Of a DNA stretch of 64,000 bases, positions 23,180-35,316 are shown piece after piece. The stretch comes from Boesenbergia rotunda (Eukaryota > Streptophyta > Magnoliopsida > Zingiberales > Zingiberaceae): positions 347,302 through 411,301 of the forward strand of contig JAGFNQ010000290.1 of assembly GCA_024364735.1 (NCBI GenBank), in the 5' to 3' direction. A program made the position numbers and the translations under genes. Numbering within the stretch: position 1 is the stretch's first letter; every line of letters begins with the position of its first letter. Below the pieces are notes generated by a model. That model did no database searches. It was not told the origin of the DNA and saw nothing but the letters and a program-made list of their open reading frames with translations.

Positions 23180-25880
23180 TGTCATGCTCCAAAGCTATAC
23201 ATGTTTGACGAAACGGACAGTACCCCCTTTGATAATGTAAGATACAACATGAATACATGACCATATAGCTGGTATAAGTATAAACCACGCAAAATAATAA
23301 TATCCAACTGTCAAATGTAAAGATATATGAAATCCGCTCAAACATAAACTTAATAGTCTATATGCCGACACGACTTAAACATAACAAGTAAACCATGATA
23401 AAGTGCGAAATAGGATAAAAATCCACACACATGTCAATTATTAAACGAAACGAGTTCGGAAAACCAAAGTGCAAGGAAATGCAATACGAAGAAAAATGAA
23501 AAACTCTTGACATGACGCAAGACTGGAGGATAGGACCTCCAGTCGACTTCACATATTCTCTATTTGCAACCTAGGAAGGAAAACATAAACGGGATATTGA
23601 GTCCAAATGACTCAATGGATAATAGAAGATAGTTCCTGATCAAAGCATAAGGAGAGCAAAGTATACAGTCTCAAAGGTAATACTCATCAACTGAAAATAA
23701 ATATAAGAATGTATCAACTACATAATCAACCTGCTTAGTTGTATATATACTACAATGAGTAATGCTTAGTAATAATCAACATGGGTACTACACATCATAA
23801 ACATGTACAAGTGCAAATAACAAAAATAGATCATCATACATGGGAGCAATTGCTTGTTCATAGGAAATACAAATGACTAAGACATATAACTATCTTGCTA
23901 TGGACTGTAGAAGAAATATTCTTCTATGAATAGTCTTGTGTTCCATCTAAGATGTCAAGGTCCCTGTCTGCGGGAGAAACACTTTACTACAAATGGCTCC
24001 CGTAGGCAGACAAAGAATATCTATCTAGCTATGTGCTACGGGAGAAATGCTTTATCACGAATAGTTTCGTGGGCAGCCCAAGGTATAATAGTGACTGTCT
24101 GAGAGAGATATGACTAAGACATAGACAAGATGCATATAATGAAACAATGAGCAAGTAATATACAAATATGATAACAATCATATAATAATCATTATAACTA
24201 CAGTATTATAATCTCTATGTCATTGTATACAAGCAACACTAACAAGATAAACTATCAACCTTACACCAAAAACAAATGTATATAAAACTACTTTGCATGA
24301 ATAGCAAAACAAGACTTTATGGATATCAAATTATCAACTCTAAGATTAAGCAACCAAGAAAGATTAAGCAACCAAGTATCAAGCTCAAGCAAAAAAAAAA
24401 AGAAGAAGAAGAAGAATAGAGTCAAGGTAATAAAGCTACCAATCAAATCCATAACTCATGCACTAAGGTCAATATATTAAAGAGGACAAGGAAAGAAATA
24501 TCCACCTCAAATGTAGAATGCCCTAGTCATCTCATTTCCAAGGCTCTCACTCAAGTTCGAATCTTAAAGATAAGGACATACGAAAAACTATTTAAATATT
24601 TAGCTAATACTAACAGAAATCTTCATACAAACAATTTAATCCCCCATTCTTTAGTATTTGTCATATAAATTCCTTAATTGATTGTTAGTTCTTTAGTTCA
24701 ATAGATCCATGGCTTCATTATTCTATAGTTCTATAATTAACTAAGTTAAATCGTAAACTTATCAATTAATCAACCTAGTTAGCAATAGGTTCATCTAGTC
24801 TTATACTCTTTCAATTAGTATGATAAATTAGTGTTTAAATTATTAGCAAGCACTTAACTAAACAACTAATCTCTAAATCTCTAATCATAATCATTTTTCT
24901 ATACTAAGATTAATTACTAATCAGATTCATGATTTTGTATAAACCGAACTTACCTAAGGCAAAAATATGTTACCCTATAGTTCTTGCGGCGGTGGCTCAT
25001 GGCGGACGGTGGGACCCTGAGTCGGGTGACTAAGGTGGCCGATGGCGGCACCCATAATAGTGGAAGCAAAGGGTTGTGGCTTGTGGTCCGCAAGCATGAG
25101 ATGGCAATAGATCAACACTCCGACATCTTCTCAGGTATCCGGTAACCACTGACCTGAGCCCATTGCCGGGATGGGAAGATAGGATGTGAACGGCACGGTG
25201 ACACGTAGAGTTAGGTTAAAACGCTAAGGTGAGTGGCAACCCATAGCAGTGGCTGGCGTGGCAACAATGATGGCATTAAGCAAAAACGTGAAGGGGGCGA
25301 CGTAAAGGGAGAGGAGATGGCATCATCAAGCTGGAGGGTCGATGGGTTCTTGCTCATGGCCGAAGAGGGGCCGAGGTGATGGTCCATGCTCGTGGCATGG
25401 GCGGATCGATGCAGGTGATGAAGAGGGCTACAATGGATCTAGAGTAAAAAAAATGATTAACGAGGTTGGGTAACGTTGAACCTCGGGCGACTGACTCAGC
25501 CCAACGGAAGTTTCCCATCGGCCATTAAGGTAAATCGGGAAGTGCTCGCGATGGGCGGTCCAGAAGCCCAACATTCCGAGGGTTCGTGCCCCATTTAGAG
25601 AAAAAATTACTACAAAATACGTCATAGCTGGGGATCGAACCATCAGGGTCACTCTTCTACTGTACCATAACCCTGAGGGTGTGATGGATCTAGAGTAGTG
25701 CACACGAGAGGGAGTTAGGATTATGGAAATAAAAATGAACTTAGGAAAATCAACAGTTCCTTTAAATAAGGTTCACCTAAACAAACTTTCTCAACCCTTA
25801 ATTAATTTATCCACTTAAAAATGTCATACAAATTTAGTTTACATCCCGAAAAATTCCTAAAAAATTAAAAAAAAATCTAT
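23180..25880 (-). repeat. Putative 3' LTR of the Gypsy element (boundary on the right uncertain)
   Basis: The left edge reads TGTCATGCTCCAAAGC with CGAAACGGACAG close by, a form common at LTR ends of plant Gypsy elements. It lies directly downstream (on the - strand) of Gypsy pol. It contains a repeated CGGGAGAAA-GCTTTA phrase near 23960-24060 and SINE 3. No second LTR copy is visible, so the call is tentative. Confidence 0.45.
25446..25683 (-). mobile_element. tRNA-derived SINE 3 (- strand), T-tailed
   Basis: 238 bp flanked by a 13-bp duplication ATGGATCTAGAGT (25433-25445 and 25684-25696). On the - strand: A box TATGGTACAGTAGAAG, then a perfect B box GGTTCGATCCC about 25 bases later, and a 3' end with eight T residues. 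It accounts for the ORF-like stretches here. Confidence 0.8.
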
Positions 25881-25969
25881 TAGGTAATTCCTTAATTAAC
25901 ACTTATTGTTATTTAATTGTGTATGCAATAAGTAAACAATAGCATGTTTAATCAGTTCAAGTATTGAAG

Positions 25970-28900
25970 AAACTACACGAACCTTAAGTAAACAGATGAG
26001 GGTATTGAGTTTGGATCTTTTATTCCAGCTCCTAGGTTGCTTCTTCATTCGTATGATGCTACTATCTAACCTTGATGAGTCGGATGGTTTTGTTCCGCAA
26101 CTAGCACTCCTTGTGACCCAAAATCCGTACAGGAATTTCTTCATAGGTTGCATCTGGCTGGAGTGATATCGACACATCCTTCATCATGTGAGTAGGATGC
26201 GACACATACTTCCTCAACATGGATACATGGAACATATTATGTATACTAACAAGAGTCGATGGTAGTGTCAATTGATAAGTTACCTTATCTATCCTCTCTA
26301 AATGGTAGTGTCAATTGATAAGTTACCTTATCTATCCTCTCTAATATCTTAAAGGGTCTGATGTAGAGAGGGGCTAACTTATCTTTCAGTCCAAACCTCT
26401 TAACCCCTTCAATGGGTGAAACATGAAAAAACACATGGTCATCCACTATAAACTCCAAAGGTTTCTATCTTTGATCTGCATAACTCTTTTGTCAATCCTG
26501 GGCTTCCAACATTCTTCGTCTGATGGTGCATACTAATTTTGCGTCATGCTGAATTCTCTTTGGACCAAAAATTTATTGTTCTCCAACTTCTTCCCATAAG
26601 GTAGGGGATCGACATGCCCTATCATATAAAGCCTCAAAAGGTGTCATCTGAATAGCAAAATAATAGCTATTGTGGTATGCAAATTTCACTAAGTATAAAG
26701 ATGTTCCCAATTACCTTCGAAATCTACACACTCTCAACTGATCCTCCAGTGTATGTATAGCATGATTTGACTGTCCATTGTCTGCGGATGAAAATCTATA
26801 CTAAATGGAGCTCCATATCCATTGGTTGTTGGAGACTTTGCGAAATCGTGAGATGAATTGCAAATCTCGATCTGATATGGTACTCAAAGGTATACCATGA
26901 AGTCTAGTAATCTCCTTGCAGTATAACTTTGCTAGCGATTCAACGGGTCCGTCCTACGGATCGGTAAAAAATGAGCAGATTTGGTTAATCGATCAACAAT
27001 TACTCAAATTGGATCATGTCCTTTTGTGTTCTGGGTAACCCCACAACAAAGTCCATCGTGATATACTCTCATTTTCATTATGGTATTTGAATTTATTGAA
27101 GTAATCCTTCTAGTCTCTGATAGTTCAACCTTCACTTGCTGGCATATTAGACATCGGGCTACGAAATCCACAATATCTTTCTTTGTGCCATTCCACCAAT
27201 AGGAGTGTTTCAAGTCTCTATACATTTGAGTACCACTCGGATGGATCATAAATCTAGATCGATGTGCTTCCAGAAGTAAGTCCTCTTTGATGGGGTGTGT
27301 CTCAAGAACATATAATCTTCCCCGAAAGTATAAGATTCCATTCTCATCGTATGAGAATTCTGTTTGCTGTCCTGAGTCCACTCTGCTACATAGATATCGA
27401 AGATGATGATCACCAACCTGTGCTCCCTTAATTCACTCAACTATGGGTGATTTAGCAACCATGGATACTAATATCCCCCATTGTGTCTGCCCTATTCTAC
27501 TAGTCTTATCTCTGAGAATCTCTGCACCAATTCTATCACCTCTTTCTATGACTAGAAAGAACCCCTCAGAATTTTCTACTCAAAGCATTTGCTACTACAT
27601 TGGCTTTTCCAGAATGATAGTTGATGGTGCATTCATAATCCTTTAAAAATTCCATCCATCTTCTTTGTCGAAGGTTTAATTCCTTCTGAGTAAATAGATA
27701 CTTAAAGCTTTTGTGATCCATGAAAATCTTGAAAGTGATTCCATACAAATAATGCTCCATATTTTTAGAGCAAAGATGATAGCTGCTAACTCTAAATCAT
27801 GAACATGATAATTCTTTTTGTGGTCCTTTAGCTAGCGAGAAGCATATGATACTACCCATTCTTGTTGCATCAGAACTATACCTAAGCCTTGGAATGATGT
27901 ATTTGTGTAGAGTACGAATCCGTCTTCACCAGAGGAAAGCACTAAGATGGGTGCAACTATCAGTTTTTATTTAAGCTCTTGAAGAATTGCCTCACAAGCC
28001 TCCATTCGGGTAAATTTCATTCCCTTCTTGGTCAGTCGAGTTAACGGTATAGCAATGCTGGAAAAGCTCTCTACAAATCTCTAGTATTATCAAGCCAATC
28101 CCAAGAAGCTACAAACATTTTGTATTGTCTTCGACTACTCCCAGCTGGTAATGACCTCTATTTTATGAGGATGCTCTAATATACCTCTACTAGAAATAAT
28201 ATGTCCAAGAAATCCCATGGAGGACACTCAAAATGTGCATTTATTGAACTTCACATTGAGATATTCTCATCGAAGTGTCTCCAGAACTATGCAAAGATGT
28301 TGTTCGTAATCCACCTCAAACTGGGAATATATCAAAATATTGTCAATAAAAAAATGACAAACTGATCCAAATACTCTAAAAATACCTGGTTCATCAAGTC
28401 CATGAATATAGCTGGATCATTGGTAAGCCTAAATGAATTAGCAAGAACTCATAATGTTTGTACCGAGTTCGAAACATTATCTTCTATACATCTGCATCCC
28501 TTACTCTAAGCTGACGATAGCCTGAGCATAAATCAATCTTAGAGTATATAAAGGTGTTCTTAAGCTGATCAAATAAAACCTCTATCCGGGGTAAAGGGTA
28601 TTTGTTGTTGATGGTTATTGCATTTAGTTGTTGATAGTCTATACATATCTTAGTGATCCATCCTTCTTTTTGACAAAGAGTACTGGAGCTCCTCATGAGG
28701 AAATGCTAGGACAGATGAATCCTCTATCTAATAGCTCATGTAGCTGTATCTTTAGCTCTTTTGACTTCTTTGGTGTCATGCGGTATGGGGTCTTTGATAA
28801 CTGTGATATACCCAGAATCATCTCAATTGTAAATTCACCGTGTCTCTTTGAGGCCAAGCCGTGATGTTCTTCTGAAAATATGTTCGGATATTCTTGAACT

Positions 28901-29420
28901 ATACGTATGTTTGAGAGCGGTGAAGCACTATCCTCATTAGCCTTTATCAACAATAATAAGTATCCCTGAGAACCATGGGATAATAGTCTCTAAGTTTGTA
29001 GTGTCAAAATAAAGGAAATTCCATCATCCTTGGTCCCAGCAAATTCCCTAGAGGGTTGGACCGAAGGTCGGAAGGTGACTATTCTCACTCGATAATCGAC
29101 TGTAGCATGGTAAGTGACCAACCAATCCATGCCTAGGATGATGTCAAATCAAATTCCACCATTTCAAACACTTGAATATCCTCTATGAGTGTATGACTAC
29201 CGAAGTCCAAGGGGCATCCCTTGACTTCTTGATTGATGATCAACACTTTTCTAGACTATAGAGATACGACTAATCCATGCAATATGAGTATGGGAACTCT
29301 ATGAATCTTATCCAAAAACATTCGATATATAAATAAATGTGAACGATCAATATCTATCAATAAACCTACAAGAGCGGATAAACCTTTGAGTTCGGCAGCG
29401 CCATTTATAGAATGGGTTGA
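25970..29420 (-). pseudogene. Decayed Ty3/Gypsy pol (protease, RT, RNase H, integrase)
   Basis: In - strand order: a protease-like stretch with SHLFIYRMF near 29300 and FDIILGMDWLVTYHATVDY near 29130; EYPNIFSEE...PYRMTPKKSKELK (28693-28953); CIDYQQLNAITINNKYPLPRI...YSKIDLCSGYRQLRV (28484-28696), the RT core; a degraded FIDN catalytic box near 28350; FMDHKSFKYLFTQKELNLRQ and YHSGKANVVANALSR, RNase H (27566-27760); HPSGTQMYRDLKHSYWWNGTKKDI...CLICQQVK, the integrase H2C2 finger (27004-27381); and an integrase tail ending near 25980. Frameshifts and stops abound. The gag and 5' LTR are absent; the sequence stops near 29600, where MULE2 begins. Confidence 0.85.
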
Positions 29421-30125
29421 GGATGGATTGGAGGAGTGGTAGTCGACTGCTGAGACTGAGGATGGGGCAACGGATACCACTGAGGTGGAGGAGGTAAGTA
29501 CTATTATGCTGCATATGTCTGATAGAAAGAGGTTGCTGTAGGGTACTGTGTAGTCGCAGGTATCGCTATGTGCTCCGACCAAGGATATAATATGCTACAC
29601 CTATGGAGGTAACAATCATTGCTATATGTTTATATTATATATATTTATTCATAATTTGGAAAAGAATATTCCTATTTTGGTTTGTAGAGATCAGTGGGTT
29701 ATCAGAGGGTCTGAAATCAGAGCTATTCAACCCCACGTTGGACCTGAAATAAGAGGATTTCAGGACCACGTTGGGCCTAAAATAATCTGATTTTAGGCCC
29801 ACGTTGGGCCTGAAATCAGATGACTTCAGGCCCAACGTGGACTCAAAATTTTTCCCATTTTAAAAATAATGTTTATAATATTTAATCATAATTTATTAAA
29901 TTAAATGTTTATAGGGTAATCTTTTATATAATTTTACAAGTTGTGATAAAAATCCTCTCATTTTATTGAAATACTCAGGAATGATCAAAACAGACATACA
30001 TTTGTTTAAACTTGAAACAAGAAGGTTCCATTTAGTGAGTACCTAAATACACAATGCATAGCAAAATTGGATTCCTTGCAGACCATGAACTCATATTTTC
30101 AGAATTTATTGCAATAGGAGTTTTG

Positions 30126-30169
30126 TAGGTCCATCAGTGGGTTTCAGTGGAAACTCACTGATGGACCTA
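30126..30169. repeat. Subterminal hairpin of MULE2
   Basis: TAGGTCCATCAGTG (30126-30139) and its exact complement CACTGATGGACCTA (30156-30169): a 14-bp stem with a 16-base loop. The same stem (GGTCCATCAGTG) forms part of every MULE1 158-bp unit. Confidence 0.9.
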
Positions 30170-30622
30170 GGATATTTGAATTTCTCAAAACTCGATATCA
30201 CTAGTTAGAGTAGAGCTAGGAGATGATATTTTTGGTGTCCAAACTTAGTCCTAATAAATATCAATTATGTTATCATACAATATCACTTGGCACAAAATAA
30301 TGCAGAAATCAGAGGGTCTGAAATCAGAAATATTCAGAAATCAGAGGACTTCAGGACTTCATGACCTGAAATATAATTATTTCAGGGCCAATGATGGCCT
30401 GAAATCAAAGGACTTCAGGACTGATCTATTCTGCTTACATTGAATTAGACAAGGTGAAATGTATCATAGTATTGGAATACCTCTTCAAGTGATAACATTA
30501 ACAACAACTAGTTTTTTTATAATACTATCGTTGTACAATATACAAAATATAATCATTCATTTCTCCTGCTTACAAAATTTATACTTCAATCATAATATTC
30601 ATACAATACATATACCAGTAAC

Positions 30623-30924
30623 TCAAGACCCTGGGGCTGGCGACATTCTACAAGTCCTTCGATTATGGCCAAGTTGTTTGCAGCGGCTGCATTTGAGTTT
30701 TATCTTGCCATTGTGTCTCGACTCAATCCGTGTCTTCTTTCGTCTACCGGGCTGCACAAGGCTACGGGGACATAGAACTATAATATTGTTTATGCCCCTA
30801 AGCCAAAACTCCTTGCTTCGACAAGGGTAAATACGATCCATGTAAATGACATTCCAATTTTGTGAATAAAAATAATACTCACAATATGGGAGTGTATCCA
30901 TGTTCCGGTGAATGATGACGACAA
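30623..30924 (-). pseudogene. MULE2 transposase, C-terminal part with CCHC knuckle
   Basis: The - strand translation has DRIYPCRSKEFW, PGRRKKTRIESRHNGK and CSRCKQLGHNRRTC (CX2CX4HX4C zinc knuckle), the usual C terminus of plant MuDR-type transposases, with a stop at 30623. It is separated from the rest of the gene (38051 upward) by element B, which inserted just after the SWIM finger. The join restores a SHAIACC-RHH reading, with a further frame change needed about 13 codons on. Confidence 0.85.
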
Positions 30925-31269
30925 TGTTGGATCGATTCCGTACGCTAGAGGGGGGTGAATAGCGTTTCTTCGATTCTTCTTGTACCTACGTTGTTAGATG
31001 CGCAAGCGGAAACAATAATAATGAAAACAAACAACGCTAACAAGAATGGTTTACTTGGTATCCACCCCTAAGGGTGACTAATCCAAGAATCCGTCGGTGG
31101 ATCACTCCCCGAATAACCTCCGGTTAGCCCTTGTTGCTCCTTGTGGGTGGAGAAACCTCGCCACAACACCTCGACAATATCTGGACTCTAGAGACTGTTG
31201 ATGCAGTCTGGCCCTGATTGTTGTTTTGGTGTTGACAACGATTTTAGTTTAGGTTGATGATGATGATGA

Positions 31270-31750
31270 TTATGATTAAGTCCTGATCGAGGATTAGGCA
31301 TGATATGGAGGATTCTAGCCTGGAGGGCTAGGTGTTGGAAAATCCTAACCTGGAGGGTTAGGTGTGAGAAATCCTGGCTTGGAGGGCTAGGTGTTGGAAA
31401 AGTCCTAATTCGGAAGGGTTGGGTGAAAAGTCCTAGCTTGGAGGGCTAGGTGAAAAGTCCTAACTTGGAGGGTTAGGTGCAAATTCCCATCCTGGAGAAT
31501 TAGGTGAAAAAGTCCTGGCTTGGAGGGTCAGGTGCCTAGCTTGGAGGGCTAGGTTGGATGATGTTCTAACTCGAAAGGGTTGGGTGAAAAGTCCTAGCTT
31601 GGAGGGCTAGGTGAAAAGTCCTAGCTTGGAGGGCTAGGTGAAAAGCCCTAACTTGGAGGGTTAGGTGCAAATTCCCAACTTGGAGGGTTAGATGGAAAAT
31701 CCTTAGCTTGGAGGGCTAAGGTGGATGGAAACTTAGCTTAGAGGGCTGAG
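31270..31750 (+). repeat. Hairpin minisatellite in LTR C, unit about 27 bp
   Basis: About 17 imperfect units of the form CCTAGC-TTGGAGG-GCTAGG plus TGAAAAGT. The two stem halves co-vary: CCTAGC/GCTAGG, CCTAAC/GTTAGG, CCTTAGC/GCTAAGG, with G-U pairs such as CCTGGC/GCTAGG and CCTGGC/GTCAGG. Loops keep TTGGAGG. Confidence 0.9.
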
Positions 31751-31759
31751 TTTGAGTCC

Positions 31760-32430
31760 CCGGATCGGTCTGGTGATCGATCAGGGATTTTGGCACGCTG
31801 CTCCTTCGTGGATCGGTCGGGTGACCGATCCAGCGATGACTGATCGGTCGGGCGATCGATCAGGGAGCACACAGTGAGGTTGGGAACCTACTGTGTTGCT
31901 CCTGATCGATCTGGTGACCGATCAGGGAGTATGCGTTTCACCCATTGACTGGTTCCTGATCGGTCTGGTGACCGATCAGGGAGCGAGCAGTGAGGTTGAG
32001 TTCCCTTGCTGAACTGCTCCTGATCGGTCTGGTGACCGATCAGGATCACTGTGCAGATCGTTCCGGAGAACGATCAAGTGTCGCAGGTTCTTCTCTATGA
32101 TCGATCAGGACGGAGCCTAATCGGTCTGTAAGATTCTGATCGGTCTGGTGACCGATCAGGAGTCTGCCTGATCGATCCGGTGACCGATCAGAGGGCTTAG
32201 CCTGCGAAACTCAGAAATCGCCCAATATAAGGGTGGATCGGTCTGGTGAACGATCCACGACCTGTGATCGGTCTGGTGATCGGTCCAGGAGAATTTCAAA
32301 GAAATCGCGATTTCTGATTGAGCGTTGGGGACCGATCAGGACAGAGCCTGATCGGTCTGGACCTAGCCTGATCGGTCTGGTGACCGATCAGGAGTCTCTC
32401 TGATCGGTCCGGTGACCGATCACTTTAATT
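31760..32430 (+). repeat. Palindrome array in LTR C, CTGATCGGTC core
   Basis: About 12-14 irregularly spaced copies of an inverted repeat: stem CTGATCGGTC, loop TGGT, stem GACCGATCAG. Clean copies lie near 31950-31980, 32020-32043, 32136-32160 and 32366-32391. A variant near 31811-31832 keeps pairing with GGATCGGTC and GACCGATCC. Confidence 0.9.
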
Positions 32431-33540
32431 CAAATTGCATTGTCAGACGCTCTGATCGCGTCTGAACACAACCGATTCGCTGCCACTTTCCTCTGATATT
32501 TGATATGCTGTTTGATTTGCTGCTCTAATACTCTGAGTAAGTTTCAGGTGACAGGGGAGGATTCAAACACTCAAGGAGAAGTCAAAGAGAGCTTTCCTTG
32601 GAGCAGGTTTGTCCCTTTCTCCACACAGGTTGCAACGGCTGGATGCAGGACTGAAGCTGCTGACTGAAGCTTGGCTGAGGGAGCTCAGGAAGTTCAGTTA
32701 GAGTTCAGTGTAGCTGGCGCGTTGGCAGTGAGGCAGCTGTAGGCTGCTGGAGATGAGATCATCTGTTGCTTAGCGGAGAAACAAAAGGAACGAGAGTTGT
32801 AGTGTTCAGTATCAATCGCTTCATTCTTGTGCTCTTGAGTTCCTGTGTTTTGAGTTATGTGCATCAAGTTTGCTGTTCTTGAGTTCTTCAATCATTCTGA
32901 GCAAGCTATTGAAAAGCAATCATCATACTTGAGCGCTTGAAGGAGAAAACAAGAGGCTTGGAGTCCGACAGTGGGAAGATACAGAGAAGGGTTCTGCGTG
33001 AGATTGCCACTGGGTGGAGCTCAGGGAAGCTTGCTGTGTTTTTGTCCTTGCTAAGTGGTTGAGTAAGATCCTTCTTGTTGTTTCTTTGTGCTCATTCTAT
33101 ATCATTGTTTGAAACACACTGTGGGGAGGTTTCTCCACCGAGAAGGAGGTTGCTTCATATCCGGTGATCACCGGGGCTTGATCTGCCGACGATCAAGGGA
33201 TCGCCCACCTTAAGGGCACGCCAATGAGTAGGGGCAAGTTATCCCCGAACCTTGTAAAATCTCTTTGTTAGCGATCTTGCTAATCTTGCTAGTTAGGTTT
33301 TGGTTTAAGTTTTTGCAAGTTTTGTTTTCCCATACTTCCGCTGTGCTATTAATAACATCAAGTGCAGAAATTTGATAACTCTTCAAAGAAGAAGTGATTG
33401 GCTATATTCACCCTCCCCTCTCTAGCCATCTCGTTCCCAACAGAGACTACTAACAAGCCTTAACCAAGATTGTTTAGTCAAAAGTTTCAGCACAAACCGA
33501 GTTCTCTTTAAATAGAACTCGGGCTGAAAACCCTCGCTGG

Positions 33541-33731
33541 CAGTCGACTGCTCCCAGGATAGTCGACTGCCCCCACTCAGAATTCGATCGTTGACACCAC
33601 CAACGTTCGAATTCTGCCAGCTCACCAGCCGCTACCAGTCGACTGCTCCCAGGGTAGTCGACTGGTCCAGAGCTGCAAACCTTCTGTGAGTTTTATCAGT
33701 CGACTGCCCCAATGGCAGTCGACTGCCCCAC
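33541..33731 (-). repeat. CAGTCGACTG palindrome cluster, left LTR of B
   Basis: Several copies of CAGTCGACTG or AGTCGACTG separated by Pyr-rich spacers. The matching cluster in the right LTR (37396-37590) has more mutated copies. Two further copies lie in the interior at 34857-34884. Confidence 0.85.
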
Positions 33732-34357
33732 TCACATACCTAGGGTTTCTCTTCCCGAGTACACTTCTTTCAGCACTCGAACCCTAGGATTTCCCGAGTA
33801 TAATCACACAGCACTCGTTCCCTCACGACTCAACTGACTCCTCATCAGCAGCCTCGACTATTACCTTCGCGCCCTCTTCATCTTCGACTCCCGTCCCTCA
33901 GATGCACACAAGCCTCCAGCTTGCCTCCGTGCCATCCTTTACGCATGCCTCGAAGTCCACGCCCCTCAGCTCGTCGTCCCTGCTCTCCAAGGTCCCTCGG
34001 GTCCACACAAGCCTCCAACTTGTCTCCATGCCACCCTTCACCGTACCGAGGCCGTCCAGTCAAGTCAATATGTGTAAACCTGCACAACCTACACACTGAA
34101 CATACACATATTAGAACACAAGGGAAAACCTAACTTAAACCCTTTGCCCAAACATCAAAACACTTGGTCACTCCGCACCACAGATTGCCTCAATAATCTC
34201 CCCCTTTTTGATGTTTGGCAATACGTTTAAGTTAGGGAAACACATAGTAATAATAATGGTAAACAACCATTTGGACTTACACTGCCAAGACTCCCATCTT
34301 GGACTTGCACTGCCAATGCATATGCAATGCATGTATCCTATCCCAAGGCAACCCACA

Positions 34358-34497
34358 CCTAACCCTCCAAGTTAGGAAATTTCACACACCTAACTTCCCA
34401 AGTTAGGACTTTCCACACCTAACTTCCCAAAGTTAGGAATTTTCAACACCTAACCCTCCAAGTTAAAAATTTTCCACACCTAACCCTCCAAGTTAGG
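34358..34497 (-). repeat. CCTAAC hairpin repeats in the 3' spacer of element B
   Basis: Five units of about 28 bp: CCTAACCCTCCAAGTTAGG and variants. This is the reverse complement of a unit found in LTR C, so in the sense of each element the motif is the same (CCTAACTTGGAGGGTTAGG). It lies between the gag of B and its 3' LTR. The rest of 34193-35316 has no coding signal. Confidence 0.85.
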
Positions 34498-35316
34498 AAT
34501 TTCCCACAAAACGGGGGTTTTAAAGCTTTTCCCAAGCTCCCCCTACATTGGACTTACAAAGGCTTTTTAAGAACCTCTCCCAGGTTCCCCTTATGCCAAG
34601 AATGGAGCAACCATGCTCCCCCTTCATCTCAGCTCCCCCTAGACCAAGGGTTTCCCGCAAAGGTGTGTTTGGTTTCCCAACTTAAACCCAACACTTCTCC
34701 CCCTTTGCCTAACATCAAAAAGAACCCAACAATATCCCAATCATTGGCTCTTTTAATCCTTAATGACCATAAACAATGTGTACTAGCCCCCCATACACTT
34801 GTTTTGCATTATTTGGACACATACCCAGCTGTTGATACAAAAATCAGCACTGAACAGTCGACTGCCCTCCAGGGTAGTCGACTGATACTCTGAAAAGCAG
34901 AATTTCAACCTTTCTGATGAAATTCAGAAATGCGCCAGAAATTCCATAAATCTCCAAAAATTTCCAAATTTTGTGAAGACATTTGTGGTACCCATACCTA
35001 CTTGGGAAAAATATATTCCAAAATGTATCTATCACCATTCCCAAGTTTGACACAAAACCCAAAACTAGCAAAAAGGTTCACTCAAACCTTAACCAAAAGT
35101 CCTAGTTTTGGTTTCCTCTTGATGTCTCTGCCCATACCAATCCACAATGCATCCCTAGCATTGATTTATATGATATCTGCACATCAAAAACCAGCCTTCA
35201 TGCTATATAACCCCAATGTCATATTTCCATGCATGAAACTCAAAAACATCGTGCCAAAACCCAAGAATTGAGACTCAAGTCCGTCTCCAATTCTTTTGGC
35301 ACATCCTATGGTCCAT

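Larger units (their letters stand above)
31196..33442 (+). mobile_element. Solo LTR C inside the left LTR of B
   Basis: 2,247 bp starting TGTTGATGCAG and ending TTCCCAACA, with a perfect GAGAC duplication (31191-31195 and 33443-33447). No internal region is present, so the element was reduced to one LTR by recombination, or only one LTR remained. The 3' end has CACCCTCCCCTCTCTAGCC, like the sense ends of B and other LTRs here, giving + orientation. It contains two hairpin arrays (31270-31750, 31760-32430). No coding sequence. Confidence 0.92.

Noticed and set aside
25600..25683. tRNA gene suggested by the GGTTCGATCCC B box
   Set aside because: No cloverleaf; it is the head of a SINE with a flanking 13-bp duplication.
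25428..25703. - strand ORF of 91 codons
   Set aside because: It coincides with SINE 3, a pol III-type non-coding element.
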